Assembly (NCBI RefSeq): GCF_000143965.1
Contig: NC_014365.1
Coordinates: 62,001-126,000 of the forward strand
Direction of reading: 5' to 3'
DNA: 64,000 nucleotides
Source of the DNA: Desulfarculus baarsii DSM 2075
GTDB lineage: Bacteria > Desulfobacterota > Desulfarculia > Desulfarculales > Desulfarculaceae
A model generated the notes under the pieces. It did not search any database and was not told the origin of the DNA. It saw only the letters and a program-made list of their open reading frames with translations. Positions 1 through 8,711 of the stretch are shown piece by piece; the stretch's first letter is position 1, and each line of letters starts with the position of its first letter. The position numbers and the translations under genes are program-made.

Positions 1-696
1 GGCGTGATCACCCGGCCAGCGGTGAATGTTTCTCCGCCGCTGGAGACGGCCTTGACGCGCATCGAGGCGGCGGTGGGCCGAGAGCTGGACGCCGGCCGCC
101 TGCCGGTGTTGTTGGGCGGCGAGCACACCGTGACCGTGGCCGCCTTGCGGGCCCTGGTCAAACGTCGTGGGGCCGATTTCACGGTATTGAGCCTGGACGC
201 CCACCTGGATCTGCGCGACAGCTACGAGGGCAGCCCCTATTCCCACGCCTGCGCCATGCGCCGCGCGCTGGACCTGGGCCTGGAGGTGCGCCATTTTGGC
301 GCGCGCAGTTGCTCGCTGGCCGAGATGGAGCTGATCCGGGCCAGGGGCATGGAGCCACTGTGGGCCCGTGAGGTGCACAACGACCCGGACTGGCTGCAAA
401 AGGCCGTGGCCGGTCTGGAAGGCCCGGTTTATCTGACGCTGGACGTGGATGGCTTCGACGCCTCGGTGATGCCGGCCACTGGCACGCCCGAGCCCGGCGG
501 CCTGAGTTGGCCCCAGGTCACCGCTTGGCTGGAGGCCGTCTGCGCCCGTTGCCCGGTGATCGGCCTGGACGTGGTGGAGCTGGCCCCGCTGATGGGCATG
601 ACCGCCTGGGACTTCACCGCGGCCAAGCTGGTCCATCGCGCCCTGGGCCTGGCCCTGCTGGGCGGGCCAAAGCCAAGTCACGGAAGCGAGAGATGA
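1..696 (+). CDS. speB: Agmatinase/arginase-family ureohydrolase (5' end outside window)
   Basis: The gene is open at the window edge, so its N-terminus is missing. The 231 visible residues carry the binuclear manganese motifs of the arginase/agmatinase/formiminoglutamase family: GGEH near residue 40, DAHLDLRD near 65, and LDVDGFD followed by TGTPEPGG near 145-165. The TGTPEPGG signature favours agmatinase (agmatine to putrescine and urea) over arginase. Canonical members have a Pro after the last metal Asp, and here the sequence is DGFDAS, a small deviation. The stop overlaps the next start (ATGA), so the PAS gene is translationally coupled. The family assignment is firm; the substrate is inferred. 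Confidence 0.85.
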   Translation, partial: GVITRPAVNVSPPLETALTRIEAAVGRELDAGRLPVLLGGEHTVTVAALRALVKRRGADFTVLSLDAHLDLRDSYEGSPYSHACAMRRALDLGLEVRHFGARSCSLAEMELIRARGMEPLWAREVHNDPDWLQKAVAGLEGPVYLTLDVDGFDASVMPATGTPEPGGLSWPQVTAWLEAVCARCPVIGLDVVELAPLMGMTAWDFTAAKLVHRALGLALLGGPKPSHGSER

Positions 697-1346
697 GCGC
701 GCCGCTGGGCCCCATCGATCAAACCCAAAACGACGCCCGCCTGCGCTTGCTGGCCGAGACCACCGGCGATGCGCTCTACCAGCTTCGCTTCAGCACCATG
801 GCCTACGACTACCTCAGCCCCGGCATAGAAAGCCTGACCGGCTACGGCGCGCGGGAGATCATGGCCATGTCCTTCGCCAGTCTGGTGCTGGAGGCCACCC
901 ACGCCGACGGCCGGCCGGCCGATCTGGAGATGTTGCGCCACAAGCGCTTGTCCGGCCAGGTCGGGCCCATCGAGTTGGACTACCGCGTGCGCTGCAAGGA
1001 CGGCCGGGAAAAGTGGCTCAGCGACCATTCTTTTCCTTATCACGACGAAGACGGCCGGCTGATCGGCTCGGTGGGCGTTTTGCGCGACATCACCCGCCGC
1101 AAGACCGCCGAGTTGGCCCAGCGCCGGCTGGTCGAGGATCTGCGCCAAGCCCTGGACCAGGTGCGCACCCTCAGCGGGCTTTTGCCCATCTGCGCCAAAT
1201 GCAAAAAAATCCGCGACGACAAGGGCTATTGGCAACAGATCGAACACTACCTGGCCAGCCACAGCGGGGCCAGCTTCAGCCACGGCCTCTGCCCCGACTG
1301 CGTGCGCGAGCTATACCCCGAGCTGAAGGGCGAAAACATCAAATAA
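693..1346 (+). CDS. PAS-domain protein with C-terminal paired-CxxC module
   Basis: A 217-residue cytoplasmic protein. A PAS/PAC domain covers about residues 15-130 (ending near VGVLRDITRRK). A short coiled coil follows, then a C-terminal module with CAKCKKIRDD and, about 35 residues later, CPDC. This Cys-pair tail recurs at the ends of many deltaproteobacterial PAS and receiver proteins and probably binds a metal, but its function is not established. There is no kinase, cyclase or DNA-binding domain. The start was chosen at the ATG that overlaps the agmatinase stop. It is probably a small sensor or adaptor; any partnership with the agmatinase is inferred from coupling only. Confidence 0.8.
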   Translation: MSAPLGPIDQTQNDARLRLLAETTGDALYQLRFSTMAYDYLSPGIESLTGYGAREIMAMSFASLVLEATHADGRPADLEMLRHKRLSGQVGPIELDYRVRCKDGREKWLSDHSFPYHDEDGRLIGSVGVLRDITRRKTAELAQRRLVEDLRQALDQVRTLSGLLPICAKCKKIRDDKGYWQQIEHYLASHSGASFSHGLCPDCVRELYPELKGENIK

Positions 1347-1350
1347 ATTT

Positions 1351-1391
1351 GGGCCACGGCCCCGGGGGCGAGCCTCGAAGTCGTTGGGCCC
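1351..1391 (-). terminator. Imperfect hairpin downstream of the DGC-protein gene
   Basis: The element begins GGGCCACGGCCCCGGG and ends GTTGGGCCC, and lies between two convergent genes. Read on the minus strand it is followed by an AT-rich tract, so it could terminate the DGC gene. It is clearly related in sequence to the hairpin at 1939-1977. Confidence 0.5.
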
Positions 1392-1402
1392 GAGCGTTGG
1401 CC

Positions 1403-1822
1403 TCACTTGCCGCAGGCGCAGCCGCCAATGGTCGTCAGGCTGGGCCCGGCCGACCAAGCGGCCTTTTTTGCCGCTTCCTTGACCTGGGCCAGCTGTTCGG
1501 CCGGCGGCGTCAGGTCTTTGTTTTTGACGACACCCAGTTCGGTCAGCACCAGATGCCCGCGCAAAGGCGCGCCGGCCTGGGCCAAGATGGCCTTGGCGCA
1601 GCCAACCTCGCAGCCGTCCAGGACCAACAGCGCCGGGGCCTCGGCCACCGCCCGCACGAAACCGGGCAGATTGCCGCCCACGCCAGCCAAGCAGAACATC
1701 TTGCCAAAGCCCTCCTTGGTCAGCTCCACCGCCGCCTGATTGGTCAACTGGCCCACGTTGGAGCCTCCCGAACAGGCCAGAATCAGCGCCTGCCCAGTAT
1801 TCGCACAACAGTTTTCCGACAT
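1403..1822 (-). CDS. DGC-domain putative zinc-binding protein
   Basis: A 139-residue protein matching the small DGC family (putative zinc-binding proteins). It has an N-terminal CCANT, a glycine-rich ACSGGSN stretch, the name-giving LDGCEVGC motif near residue 70, and a Cys-containing tail (GGCACGK). Several conserved cysteines suggest zinc or cluster binding. The biochemical function of the family is unknown; members are common in anaerobes. It is a single gene with hairpins on both sides (1351 and 1939). The start is the ATG followed by the CC pair. Confidence 0.78.
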   Translation of the reverse strand: MSENCCANTGQALILACSGGSNVGQLTNQAAVELTKEGFGKMFCLAGVGGNLPGFVRAVAEAPALLVLDGCEVGCAKAILAQAGAPLRGHLVLTELGVVKNKDLTPPAEQLAQVKEAAKKAAWSAGPSLTTIGGCACGK

Positions 1823-1938
1823 TTCGCTTGCCCCGACAGAAAAGGTTGACGTGATTCAGGTTGTCCGACCCGCATCGACGTTTCTAATTTTGGCTAAATG
1901 GCCAAATCTGTCAAGAGCTTTGTCGCATGCCAAAATAT

Positions 1939-1977
1939 GGGCCACGGCCCCGGGAGCGAATCCCGGAGTCGTGGCCC
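1939..1977 (-). terminator. Hairpin terminating the UspA/two-component operon
   Basis: An 8-bp perfect stem (GGGCCACG / CGTGGCCC) encloses a second stem (CCCGGGA / TCCCGG). On the minus strand it follows the UspA stop and runs into an ATATTTTGG tract, as expected of an intrinsic terminator. Confidence 0.65.
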
Positions 1978-2014
1978 TTCAAGGCCCCCCAGCAGGGCCA
2001 ATCGTCGGTCTGGG

Positions 2015-2962
2015 TCAGTTGACCACGGCCACGGCCATGCCCTTGGCCAGTTGCAGCACCTTGGCTGTCACCCGGCCCATGGAGAACTCGCCCACGCTGG
2101 ACATGCCCCGTCGGCCCATCAGGATCAGCCCGTAACTGCCGGCCTTGGCCGCGCTGACGATGGCGTCGGCCCGGCTGGAGACGTCCTGGGCCAGCTTGAG
2201 CTCGATGCGCTCGCGCTTGAAGCCGCTGGCGACCAGGGCCTCGGCGGCCTCTTCCATGACGCGTTGGGCCCGTTGGCCGACGGTCTGGCCATCGGAGATA
2301 TGGACGATCTCCGGCGGCAGTTCGTCGATGACCAGAGGGTATTCCATGATCAGCCGCGGCGAGCGCACGGCGTGGAAGACCGTCACCGCCGCGTTGTCCG
2401 ACGCCACCCTGGCCAGGTGGGCGGCGGCGCGGGTGGCGCTTTCGGAGCCGTCCACGGCCAGCAGCACCCGCCCCGGCTTGGCCCGCCGCCCGACCACCCA
2501 GAGCGGTATGTCGGTGAGCTTGGTGACGAGCTTGTTGGCCACCGAACCCAGGATGGTGCCCTGCAAGGCCCCCAGGCCGCGCCGGGCGAAGGCGACCATG
2601 TCGTAGCCCCGGCTGGCCTCGGCGATGATATCGCGGGCGACGCCGCGCACGCGTTCGTGGATCTGGGAATCGATGCCTTTGGCGTCGAAGCCGGCCCGCT
2701 CCAGGATCAGCCGGGCCTGGTTCATGAAGTTGGCCATGTGCGCGCGTTGGCTGAGATCCCAGCTCTTGACTTCCGAAAGACGGAAGAGGTAGTCCAGGTT
2801 TTTGTCGATATCCCTGAATCCCTCGGGCAACTGGTCGTGCACGTTGAATAACTTCAGCTCGACCTTTCGGGGCTCCATTTGTCCGGCAATGAAATGGACC
2901 ATGGACATGGCCCGCCACGAGCCATCCACGGCGACCAGAGCCTTTATCCCGCCTTCAGCCAT
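2015..2962 (-). CDS. Tandem universal stress protein (UspA family)
   Basis: A 315-residue protein with two Usp domains (about residues 5-150 and 160-315). Each ends with the ATP-binding type signature (GLGALQGTILGSVANKL in the first, GRRGMSSVGEFSMG in the second). Both follow the G-2X-G-9X-G(S/T) pattern, so nucleotide binding is likely. It is the last gene of the minus-strand operon. Its upstream region is interlocked with the receiver gene before it. I chose the ATG at 2962 because GGAGG lies about 9 bases upstream; a GTG at 2968 is also in frame but sits only 3 bases from that GGAGG. It probably links stress physiology to the signalling cassette. Confidence 0.88.
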   Translation of the reverse strand: MAEGGIKALVAVDGSWRAMSMVHFIAGQMEPRKVELKLFNVHDQLPEGFRDIDKNLDYLFRLSEVKSWDLSQRAHMANFMNQARLILERAGFDAKGIDSQIHERVRGVARDIIAEASRGYDMVAFARRGLGALQGTILGSVANKLVTKLTDIPLWVVGRRAKPGRVLLAVDGSESATRAAAHLARVASDNAAVTVFHAVRSPRLIMEYPLVIDELPPEIVHISDGQTVGQRAQRVMEEAAEALVASGFKRERIELKLAQDVSSRADAIVSAAKAGSYGLILMGRRGMSSVGEFSMGRVTAKVLQLAKGMAVAVVN

Positions 2963-2964
2963 GA

Positions 2965-3402
2965 TCACATGCCTCCTGTCCTGCGGACCAAGGCCAAGGC
3001 CTCGGCCTGCCGGATGCGTTCTTCATGTTCGGCCTTGCGCTTGCGGGCCTGTTCGAGCTTGTCGAGCAGTTCCTGGTGGTTGGCCGGTTTGAGCAAATAG
3101 TCGTAGGCGCCGGATTTGAGGCCTTCCACGGCGGTGTCGATGGTGCCGTGGCCGGTCAGCAAAATCACCTCGACGATGGGGTGTTTCTGTTTGATCTCCT
3201 TGAGCACCTGCATGCCGTCCATGCCGGGCATCTTGATGTCGAGGATGACCACGTCGGCGTCCCACTCGTCGAGCAGGGCCAGGCCTGATTTGCCGTCGAG
3301 GGCGGTGCGCACCTTGTTGCCCTCGTCGCCCAGGCGCATGGCCAGCATGTCGACGAAATCGGGCTCGTCATCGACGATCAGAATGTAAATCGGTATTTTC
3401 AT
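2965..3402 (-). CDS. Stand-alone receiver-domain response regulator
   Basis: A 145-residue CheY-like receiver. The acidic pair is in VDDEPDF, the phospho-Asp is in VVILDIKMPGMDG, the conserved Thr is in LLTGHG and the Lys is in LLKPAN. A charged coiled-coil tail of about 25 residues replaces an output domain. It sits between the hybrid kinase (12 bp upstream) and the UspA gene it overlaps. It probably takes part in a phosphorelay or in protein-protein signalling rather than DNA binding. Confidence 0.88.
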   Translation of the reverse strand: MKIPIYILIVDDEPDFVDMLAMRLGDEGNKVRTALDGKSGLALLDEWDADVVILDIKMPGMDGMQVLKEIKQKHPIVEVILLTGHGTIDTAVEGLKSGAYDYLLKPANHQELLDKLEQARKRKAEHEERIRQAEALALVRRTGGM

Positions 3403-3414
3403 GGCAATACGCTC

Positions 3415-4602
3415 CTAGTGGTTAAGGCTTGGGCCATGTTCCGGCCTGACCGGCGAGACCTGCGGCTTGCGCGGCAGGCTCACCCGAAAGACCGCCCCGC
3501 TGCCCAGGCGGCTGTCGACTTCTATCCGCCCGCCGAGCTTTTCGACGATTCCCTTGGAGACGCTCAGCCCCAGGCCGGTGCCCTTTCCGGGCGGCTTGGT
3601 GCTGAAAAACGGCTCGAAGACGCGGGTGAGGTTTTCCTTGGGTATGCCCGGGCCGGTGTCCTTGACGGCGATGAGCACGTCATCGCCGGCGCTGTCCACG
3701 CTGAGCCAGGCCTCGCCGCCGCCCTGGGTTCCCACCGCCTGGCAGGCGTTGGTCAGCAGGTTGATCAGCACCTGGCGCAGTTGATAAGGGTCGGACCACA
3801 CCTTGATGGGCCGCGACTTGGCGTGCAGCTCCACCTTGCAGTTGGCGTCCCTGGCGGCGTTGGCCGTCAGGTCAATGACGTCCGAGGCCAGCTCCACAAT
3901 GTCGAACTCCTGGATCTCCCAGTCGTTTTTGCGGGCAAAATCCAGCAGTTGATGAGTGATGCGGCTGGCCCGCTCCACGCTGGAGAGGATCTTGCTTATG
4001 GCCAGCTCCCCCGCCTTGCGCAGTTCGTCCGAGGCGCTTTGATCCTTGGCCAACCGGCCCTTGAGCCAACCGGCGGCCTCGCTGATGATGGCCAGGGGGT
4101 TGTTTATCTCGTGGGCCACGCCCGAGGCCATGGTGCCCAGCGAAGCCAGGCGTTCGGCCACGTTCATGCGCCGCTGCATCTCTTGGCGGAACTGGGCCTC
4201 CAGTTCCTGTTCTTGCCGCATTTCGCGGCGCTCCACGGCCTGGCGGATCTTGCCCGCCAGTTGTTCGATCTCCACCGGCTTGGTCAGGTAGTCGAAGGCG
4301 CCGGCCTTGATGCCGGCCACGCCGTCGGCGGCGCTGGCCTGCCCGGTGAGCAGGATGACCTCCAGGTCTGGTTGGCGTTTTTTGATGGCGGCCATGGTCT
4401 GCAAGCCGTCCAGGCCGGGCATTTTGACATCGAGAATCACCGCGTCGAACTGCCGATCGGCGAACAGTTCCAGGGCCGCCTGGCCGGAGCCGGCCTCCAC
4501 GGAGTCGATGCCCCGCTTGGCCAGCCGCCGGGCCAGGGGCCCGCGAAAATCGGCCTCGTCGTCGACGAGCAGAACGGTGATTTGCGACTTTTCCAACGCC
4601 AC
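3415..4602 (-). CDS. Receiver-histidine kinase (REC-HisKA-HATPase), soluble
   Basis: A 395-residue kinase with no membrane segment. The N-terminal receiver (about 8-125) has VILDVKMPGLDG and the Lys in LTKPVE. After a coiled coil comes the HisKA H-box (GVAHEINNPLAIISEA, phospho-His near 165). The ATPase domain has an N-box (NLLTNACQAV) and the G-box DTGPGIP...GKGTGLGLS. An N-terminal receiver controlling a kinase suggests that another kinase, such as the product of 6998-8704, acts upstream of it. It follows the transporter by 22 bp in the same operon. Confidence 0.9.
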   Translation of the reverse strand: MALEKSQITVLLVDDEADFRGPLARRLAKRGIDSVEAGSGQAALELFADRQFDAVILDVKMPGLDGLQTMAAIKKRQPDLEVILLTGQASAADGVAGIKAGAFDYLTKPVEIEQLAGKIRQAVERREMRQEQELEAQFRQEMQRRMNVAERLASLGTMASGVAHEINNPLAIISEAAGWLKGRLAKDQSASDELRKAGELAISKILSSVERASRITHQLLDFARKNDWEIQEFDIVELASDVIDLTANAARDANCKVELHAKSRPIKVWSDPYQLRQVLINLLTNACQAVGTQGGGEAWLSVDSAGDDVLIAVKDTGPGIPKENLTRVFEPFFSTKPPGKGTGLGLSVSKGIVEKLGGRIEVDSRLGSGAVFRVSLPRKPQVSPVRPEHGPSLNH

Positions 4603-4624
4603 GCCCTACGCCTCTGATCTCATT

Positions 4625-6202
4625 CTATACCAAACCCATGATGTGCCACCACAGCGCCGCGACGCCGAGGACCAGCGCCAGCATGATCGGCGTGGCCACC
4701 AGGCCGGCCTTGGTCAGGTCCATGGCCCGGAATTGCTTGAACGAGTAGGAAATGGCGTTGGGCGGGCAGCCGATGACCAGCAGATAGGCGAAGCTGGTGC
4801 ACATGCCCAGGCCCAGGGCCAGCACGCGCGGGTCGACGCCTTCCATCTTGGCCATGGGGATGACGATGGGCAGGATCAAGGCCGCCGCGGCCACGTTGGC
4901 CATGGCGTTGGTCACCAGCGCGCCGAAGACGCCCACCGCCGCCAGCAGCACCAGCCAGCCGCCGCCCTTGACCAGCGGGAAAAACAGATTGGCGAAGTAG
5001 CGGGCCGCGCCCGAGGAGTCCATGGCCAGGCCCAGGGCCAAGCCGCCGCCGAAGATGAACAGGGCCGTGCCCCACTCCAGATCGGTGTGGATGTCGTGCC
5101 ACTTCAGCACGCCGGTGAGCACCAGGGCCACCACGCCCAAAATACCGGTGACGGAATAATCCAGGCCGGTGAAGCCCTTGAGCAACCAGCTCAGCAGCAC
5201 CAGGCCGAAGATCGACAGGGTGACGATCTCGTTGCGCGTCCAGGGGCCGATTTCCTCGTCATACTTGGGCAGCTTGATCTTGGGGTCGGGCCGGAAGACC
5301 AGATAAACCACGGCCACCACCGCCGGCACGCAGATCAGCGCGCCGGGGCCGGCGTAGAGCATCCAGTCCAGGAAGTCCAGCTCCATGCCGGTCAGTTCCT
5401 TCAGAAACGCCGCCGAAACCATGCAGCGGCCGCCGCCGACCAGGGTGCCCATGCCGCCGGCGCTGCACGCGAAGGGAATGCTCATCATCATGAAGCGGGC
5501 CGTGTTGGTGTTGGGCTCGACGCCGGCGGCGCGCATCAAGGGCAGGATGGTGGCGAAGCCGATGGCCGCCGCCGCCGCGTCGTGCATGACGGCCGAGGCC
5601 AAGCCCAGGCTTATGGCCAAAATGAAGGTGAACTTGGTCACGCTGTCGCCGGCCTTCTTGGCCACGGCGTGGGCCAGGCGTTTGGTCACGTTGGCCTTGT
5701 CGAGGGCGATGGCGAAGATCAGGCAGCACATGATGAACACCACCACCGGGTTCATGTAGGCCGCCCAGGCGTCCTTGACGTCGCTGACGCCTGTTGCGAT
5801 CAGCAGCACGCCGATACACATGGCCGTGATCTCCAGCGGCACCGGCTCGGCCACGAACAGCACCACCAAAAAGGCCAGCACCGCCAGGAATGTCTTGGCC
5901 CTGGGCGACAGGCCGTTGTCGTACTCGACGCTCACGTCGGCCAGGCCCAGTTGCTGAATCTTGGCCTCGATGGCCTGGCCGGTGCACTGTTCGGTCCCCG
6001 GCGCCTTGGCCTCGACCAGATAAGCGCCCTCCTTGTCCGGCGCGCCGTACAACGCGAATGCATCACTCACGGCCGCCAGAACCTTCTGGTCCGGGTCGCC
6101 GATTATTTCGAATCTGGTGCCTTCCGGCCGGGGCAAGAGCATCACCACGATGCCCAGCGCGATGGCCACAAGCAGCATCAGCAGCTTACTTTTCGGTATC
6201 AT
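4625..6202 (-). CDS. DASS/SLC13-family anion (dicarboxylate/sulfate) transporter
   Basis: A 525-residue polytopic membrane protein of the divalent anion:sodium symporter family. Many hydrophobic segments are visible, with family features such as ALVTNAMANVAAAALILPIV and the C-terminal IGCPPNA motif. Between the first membrane segment and the rest is an extra hydrophilic stretch (about residues 25-95, one Cys), longer than in typical members and likely extracytoplasmic. I chose ATG 6202, which has AAAGGAG upstream; a GTG at 6217 lies too far into the preceding gene. The start overlaps the receiver gene by 17 bp. Its place inside a two-component operon suggests the kinases sense or control uptake of its substrate. 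Confidence 0.86.
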   Translation of the reverse strand: MIPKSKLLMLLVAIALGIVVMLLPRPEGTRFEIIGDPDQKVLAAVSDAFALYGAPDKEGAYLVEAKAPGTEQCTGQAIEAKIQQLGLADVSVEYDNGLSPRAKTFLAVLAFLVVLFVAEPVPLEITAMCIGVLLIATGVSDVKDAWAAYMNPVVVFIMCCLIFAIALDKANVTKRLAHAVAKKAGDSVTKFTFILAISLGLASAVMHDAAAAAIGFATILPLMRAAGVEPNTNTARFMMMSIPFACSAGGMGTLVGGGRCMVSAAFLKELTGMELDFLDWMLYAGPGALICVPAVVAVVYLVFRPDPKIKLPKYDEEIGPWTRNEIVTLSIFGLVLLSWLLKGFTGLDYSVTGILGVVALVLTGVLKWHDIHTDLEWGTALFIFGGGLALGLAMDSSGAARYFANLFFPLVKGGGWLVLLAAVGVFGALVTNAMANVAAAALILPIVIPMAKMEGVDPRVLALGLGMCTSFAYLLVIGCPPNAISYSFKQFRAMDLTKAGLVATPIMLALVLGVAALWWHIMGLV

Positions 6203-6593
6203 TGTCACTCCTTTCACTCCACTTGCATGCCTGTTGAATCTTGTCCAGCAGTTCGCTCAGCTCACATGGTTTGGTCAGATAGTCGTGGGCCCCCTGGCGC
6301 ATGCCGTCGCGGGCGGCTTGCTCCGAACCATGCCCGGTCAGGATGATCACCGCCATGTCGGGGTCCATTTTCTTGAAAACCTTCAGGACTTCGATGCCGT
6401 CCATGTCTTCCATTTTGAGATCGACCACCGCGGCGTCGAACTCGTTGCGCCGCAGCAACCGGATGGCCGCCTCGCCGCTGGAGGCGGTGGTCACCTCCAC
6501 GCCGCGCTTGCCCAAGCGCTTGGAAAGCACTTCCAGGTAGCCGTGCTCGTCGTCGACAAGCAAAAGCCTCAGCGTGCAACGGTCCGCGCCCAT
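6186..6593 (-). CDS. Stand-alone receiver-domain protein
   Basis: A 135-residue CheY-like receiver. The acidic residues are in LLLVDDEHGY, the phospho-Asp in AVVDLKMEDMDG, the Thr in ILTGHG and the Lys in LTKPCE. It ends in a short polar tail with no output domain. A GAGGAAAG sequence precedes the ATG. It lies 15 bp after the next receiver gene and overlaps the transporter start, so expression is tightly coupled. Confidence 0.88.
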   Translation of the reverse strand: MGADRCTLRLLLVDDEHGYLEVLSKRLGKRGVEVTTASSGEAAIRLLRRNEFDAAVVDLKMEDMDGIEVLKVFKKMDPDMAVIILTGHGSEQAARDGMRQGAHDYLTKPCELSELLDKIQQACKWSERSDNDTEK

Positions 6594-6608
6594 GGTCGCG
6601 CTTTCCTC

Positions 6609-7001
6609 CTAGCCCCGCGCCCCGATGGATGCGCGTTTCTTGGCGGCGGCTTCCTCCACCAATTGGCGCAGCAGCTCCACGTCGCAGGGCTTGACCAAAA
6701 AATCAAAAGCGCCCAAGGACATGCCTTCCACCACGTCATCGGAGCCGCCGTGGCCGGTCAGCATGATCACTTCCACCGCCGGCAGCCGGCGCTTTACCTC
6801 GGCCAGGGTCTCCAGGCCGTCCAGGCCGGGCATGCGGATATCGAGCACGATCACGTCGGCGTCGATCTGCTCCAGGAAATCCAGGGCCTCGTCGCCGCTG
6901 GAGGCCGTGGTCACATGCAGGCCACGTTTGGTCAGCCGTTTGGCCAGCGCCGCGACGAAAGGCGCTTCGTCGTCGACCAAAAGGACGTTGGTCCGGCTCA
7001 T
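6609..7001 (-). CDS. Stand-alone receiver-domain protein
   Basis: A 130-residue receiver closely resembling its neighbour at 6186 (shared TKRGLHVTTASSGDEA-type segment). The phospho-Asp is in VIVLDIRMPGLDG, the Thr in MLTGHG and the Lys in LVKPCD. There is no output domain. Its start overlaps the stop of the membrane kinase (ATGA), which makes it the likely cognate receiver. The two adjacent receivers look like a duplication. Confidence 0.88.
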   Translation of the reverse strand: MSRTNVLLVDDEAPFVAALAKRLTKRGLHVTTASSGDEALDFLEQIDADVIVLDIRMPGLDGLETLAEVKRRLPAVEVIMLTGHGGSDDVVEGMSLGAFDFLVKPCDVELLRQLVEEAAAKKRASIGARG

Positions 7002-8704
7002 TTATGATCCTCCGCGGCCCCAGACGCCGCCGGCAAAGTGATGACGAAGGTCGTGCCCTGGCCCAATTGGCTCTCGACGCTTATCTGGCCGCCCAGCTTG
7101 TGGATGATGCCGTAGCAGATGCTCAGCCCCAGGCCGGTGCCCTGGCCCACGGGCTTGGTGGTGAAAAAGGGGTCGAAGATGCGGGAAAGTTCGGCCTCGG
7201 GGATGCCCTTGCCGGTGTCGGCCACCTTCAGGACGATCTTGTCGCCGACCCGCTCGGAAGAGACCGTCACCGCGCCGCCGGCCGCGCCGATGGCGTCGAC
7301 GGCGTTGTTGACCAGATTGACCAGCACCTGCTGCAACTCCGAGGGCGAGGCCTTGACCGACGGCAGGCCGGGCTGGAGCCGAGCCTGGATCTTGACGTTG
7401 GCGTAGCGCGACTTTTGGGCCAAAAGGCTCAGCGCCTCCTGGATCATCTCGTTGACCGAGATCTCGCGGGCCTCGGGGTCGGTCTTGCGGGCGAAGCTGA
7501 GCAGCTTGTGGGTGATGCCCTTGCAGCGTGCGCCCTGGGTCTTGATCTGGGCCAAGGCCCGCTCGAACTCGGCCCGATCGGCGTTGGAGACCACGTCGTC
7601 CTCCTCCAGCAGATCCTCCAGCCAGCCGGCCTCCTCGACCATGATCGCCACGGGGTTGTTGATCTCGTGGGCGATGCCGGCGGCCAGTTCGCCCACCGCG
7701 GCCAGGCGGCCGGCCTCCAGCATGCGCTCGTCCATGAGCTTTTTCTGCTCGTCGCTCTTGGCGATGCGCGCGACCATGCGCCCCGACACAGCCAGCGCCA
7801 TGAACAACACCGCCAGCACCCCCGCCGCCACCACCGCCATGGCCAGCCGCTCGGCCCCGGCCAGCGAACTGAGGGCGTCGGATCGCTCCTGCTGATAGAA
7901 AAGCAGCCACTGGCCGCCCTTCAAAAGCGAAACGGCCATGATGTAGTCATGACCGTCCTGGCCGCGCTTTTCGGTGACCACCACCTTGCCGGGCAGGGTC
8001 TTGGCCCGCAGAAACTCGGCGTAGGGCTGGCGGGCCACGTCCACGGCGAAGCGGGGCCTGGTTTGCAGCTCGCCCTTGCGGTTGACGATGAAGGCGAAGC
8101 CCGTCTCGCCCTGGCGGATGTTTTCGACCAGAAAGCTGAAGGCCTCGATGTCGATGGTCGCCCGCAGGATCCAGTCCTGGCCATGGCGGTCCTGTTTGAC
8201 GGCCACCACGAAGTGGGGCGTGCCGCGCAGGCCGGTGAAGACATCGCTGATGAACTGATCGTGGGCCATGGCCAGCTTGAACCAGCCGGCCTGCGAATAA
8301 TCGACGCCGGTGAGGTTGAGCGGGCCGGCGTAGGCCAGTTGCTTGCCCTCGCCGTCGACCAAGCCCAGGTCGACGAACACCCCGCCGAACTCCTCGCGCA
8401 GCAGGCCCAGTTGCCGCCGCAGAAACTCTTCGTCGGCCAGGATCGCCGGGTCGTAGGCCCGGGCCAGCAGACGGATGTTGGCCAGGCGGTCGGTCAGGTA
8501 GCGGTCGATGCCCTGGCCGTGCTTGAGGATCAACTCGTGGAGGTGGGCGATGACCTTTTCGCGGTAGGCCTCGCGCAGGTGAGCCAGGACGATGCCCTGC
8601 GAGAGCAACAACGGCACCAGCGAAACGAGCATGATGGCAAGGATGATGTTACGCCGCAGTTGGCGGTAGAAGTTCTTGTGCTTGCCGTTGCGTTCACCGC
8701 CCAT
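6998..8704 (-). CDS. Membrane histidine kinase with periplasmic Cache-type sensor
   Basis: A 568-residue kinase. TM1 is near residues 18-40 and an extracytoplasmic domain of about 220 residues resembles a double Cache fold (RYLTDRLANIRLLARAYDP onwards). TM2 lies near 270-295 (LAMAVVAAGVLAVLFMALAV). HisKA (ELAAGIAHEINNPVAIMVEE) and HATPase (NLVNNAVDAIGAA; DTGKGIP; GQGTGLGLS) follow. I chose ATG 8704, 7 bp after the previous stop; longer in-frame versions would run back into that gene. Cache kinases of this kind often sense organic acids, which fits the adjacent DASS transporter, but the ligand is inferred. Confidence 0.9.
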   Translation of the reverse strand: MGGERNGKHKNFYRQLRRNIILAIMLVSLVPLLLSQGIVLAHLREAYREKVIAHLHELILKHGQGIDRYLTDRLANIRLLARAYDPAILADEEFLRRQLGLLREEFGGVFVDLGLVDGEGKQLAYAGPLNLTGVDYSQAGWFKLAMAHDQFISDVFTGLRGTPHFVVAVKQDRHGQDWILRATIDIEAFSFLVENIRQGETGFAFIVNRKGELQTRPRFAVDVARQPYAEFLRAKTLPGKVVVTEKRGQDGHDYIMAVSLLKGGQWLLFYQQERSDALSSLAGAERLAMAVVAAGVLAVLFMALAVSGRMVARIAKSDEQKKLMDERMLEAGRLAAVGELAAGIAHEINNPVAIMVEEAGWLEDLLEEDDVVSNADRAEFERALAQIKTQGARCKGITHKLLSFARKTDPEAREISVNEMIQEALSLLAQKSRYANVKIQARLQPGLPSVKASPSELQQVLVNLVNNAVDAIGAAGGAVTVSSERVGDKIVLKVADTGKGIPEAELSRIFDPFFTTKPVGQGTGLGLSICYGIIHKLGGQISVESQLGQGTTFVITLPAASGAAEDHK

Positions 8705-8711
8705 GGCCTTG

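Noticed and set aside
4307-6346. Long plus-strand open frame (679 codons) opposite the kinase and transporter genes
   Set aside because: It is antisense to well-supported genes, His/Gln/Gly-rich and without a ribosome-binding site; a shadow typical of GC-rich DNA.
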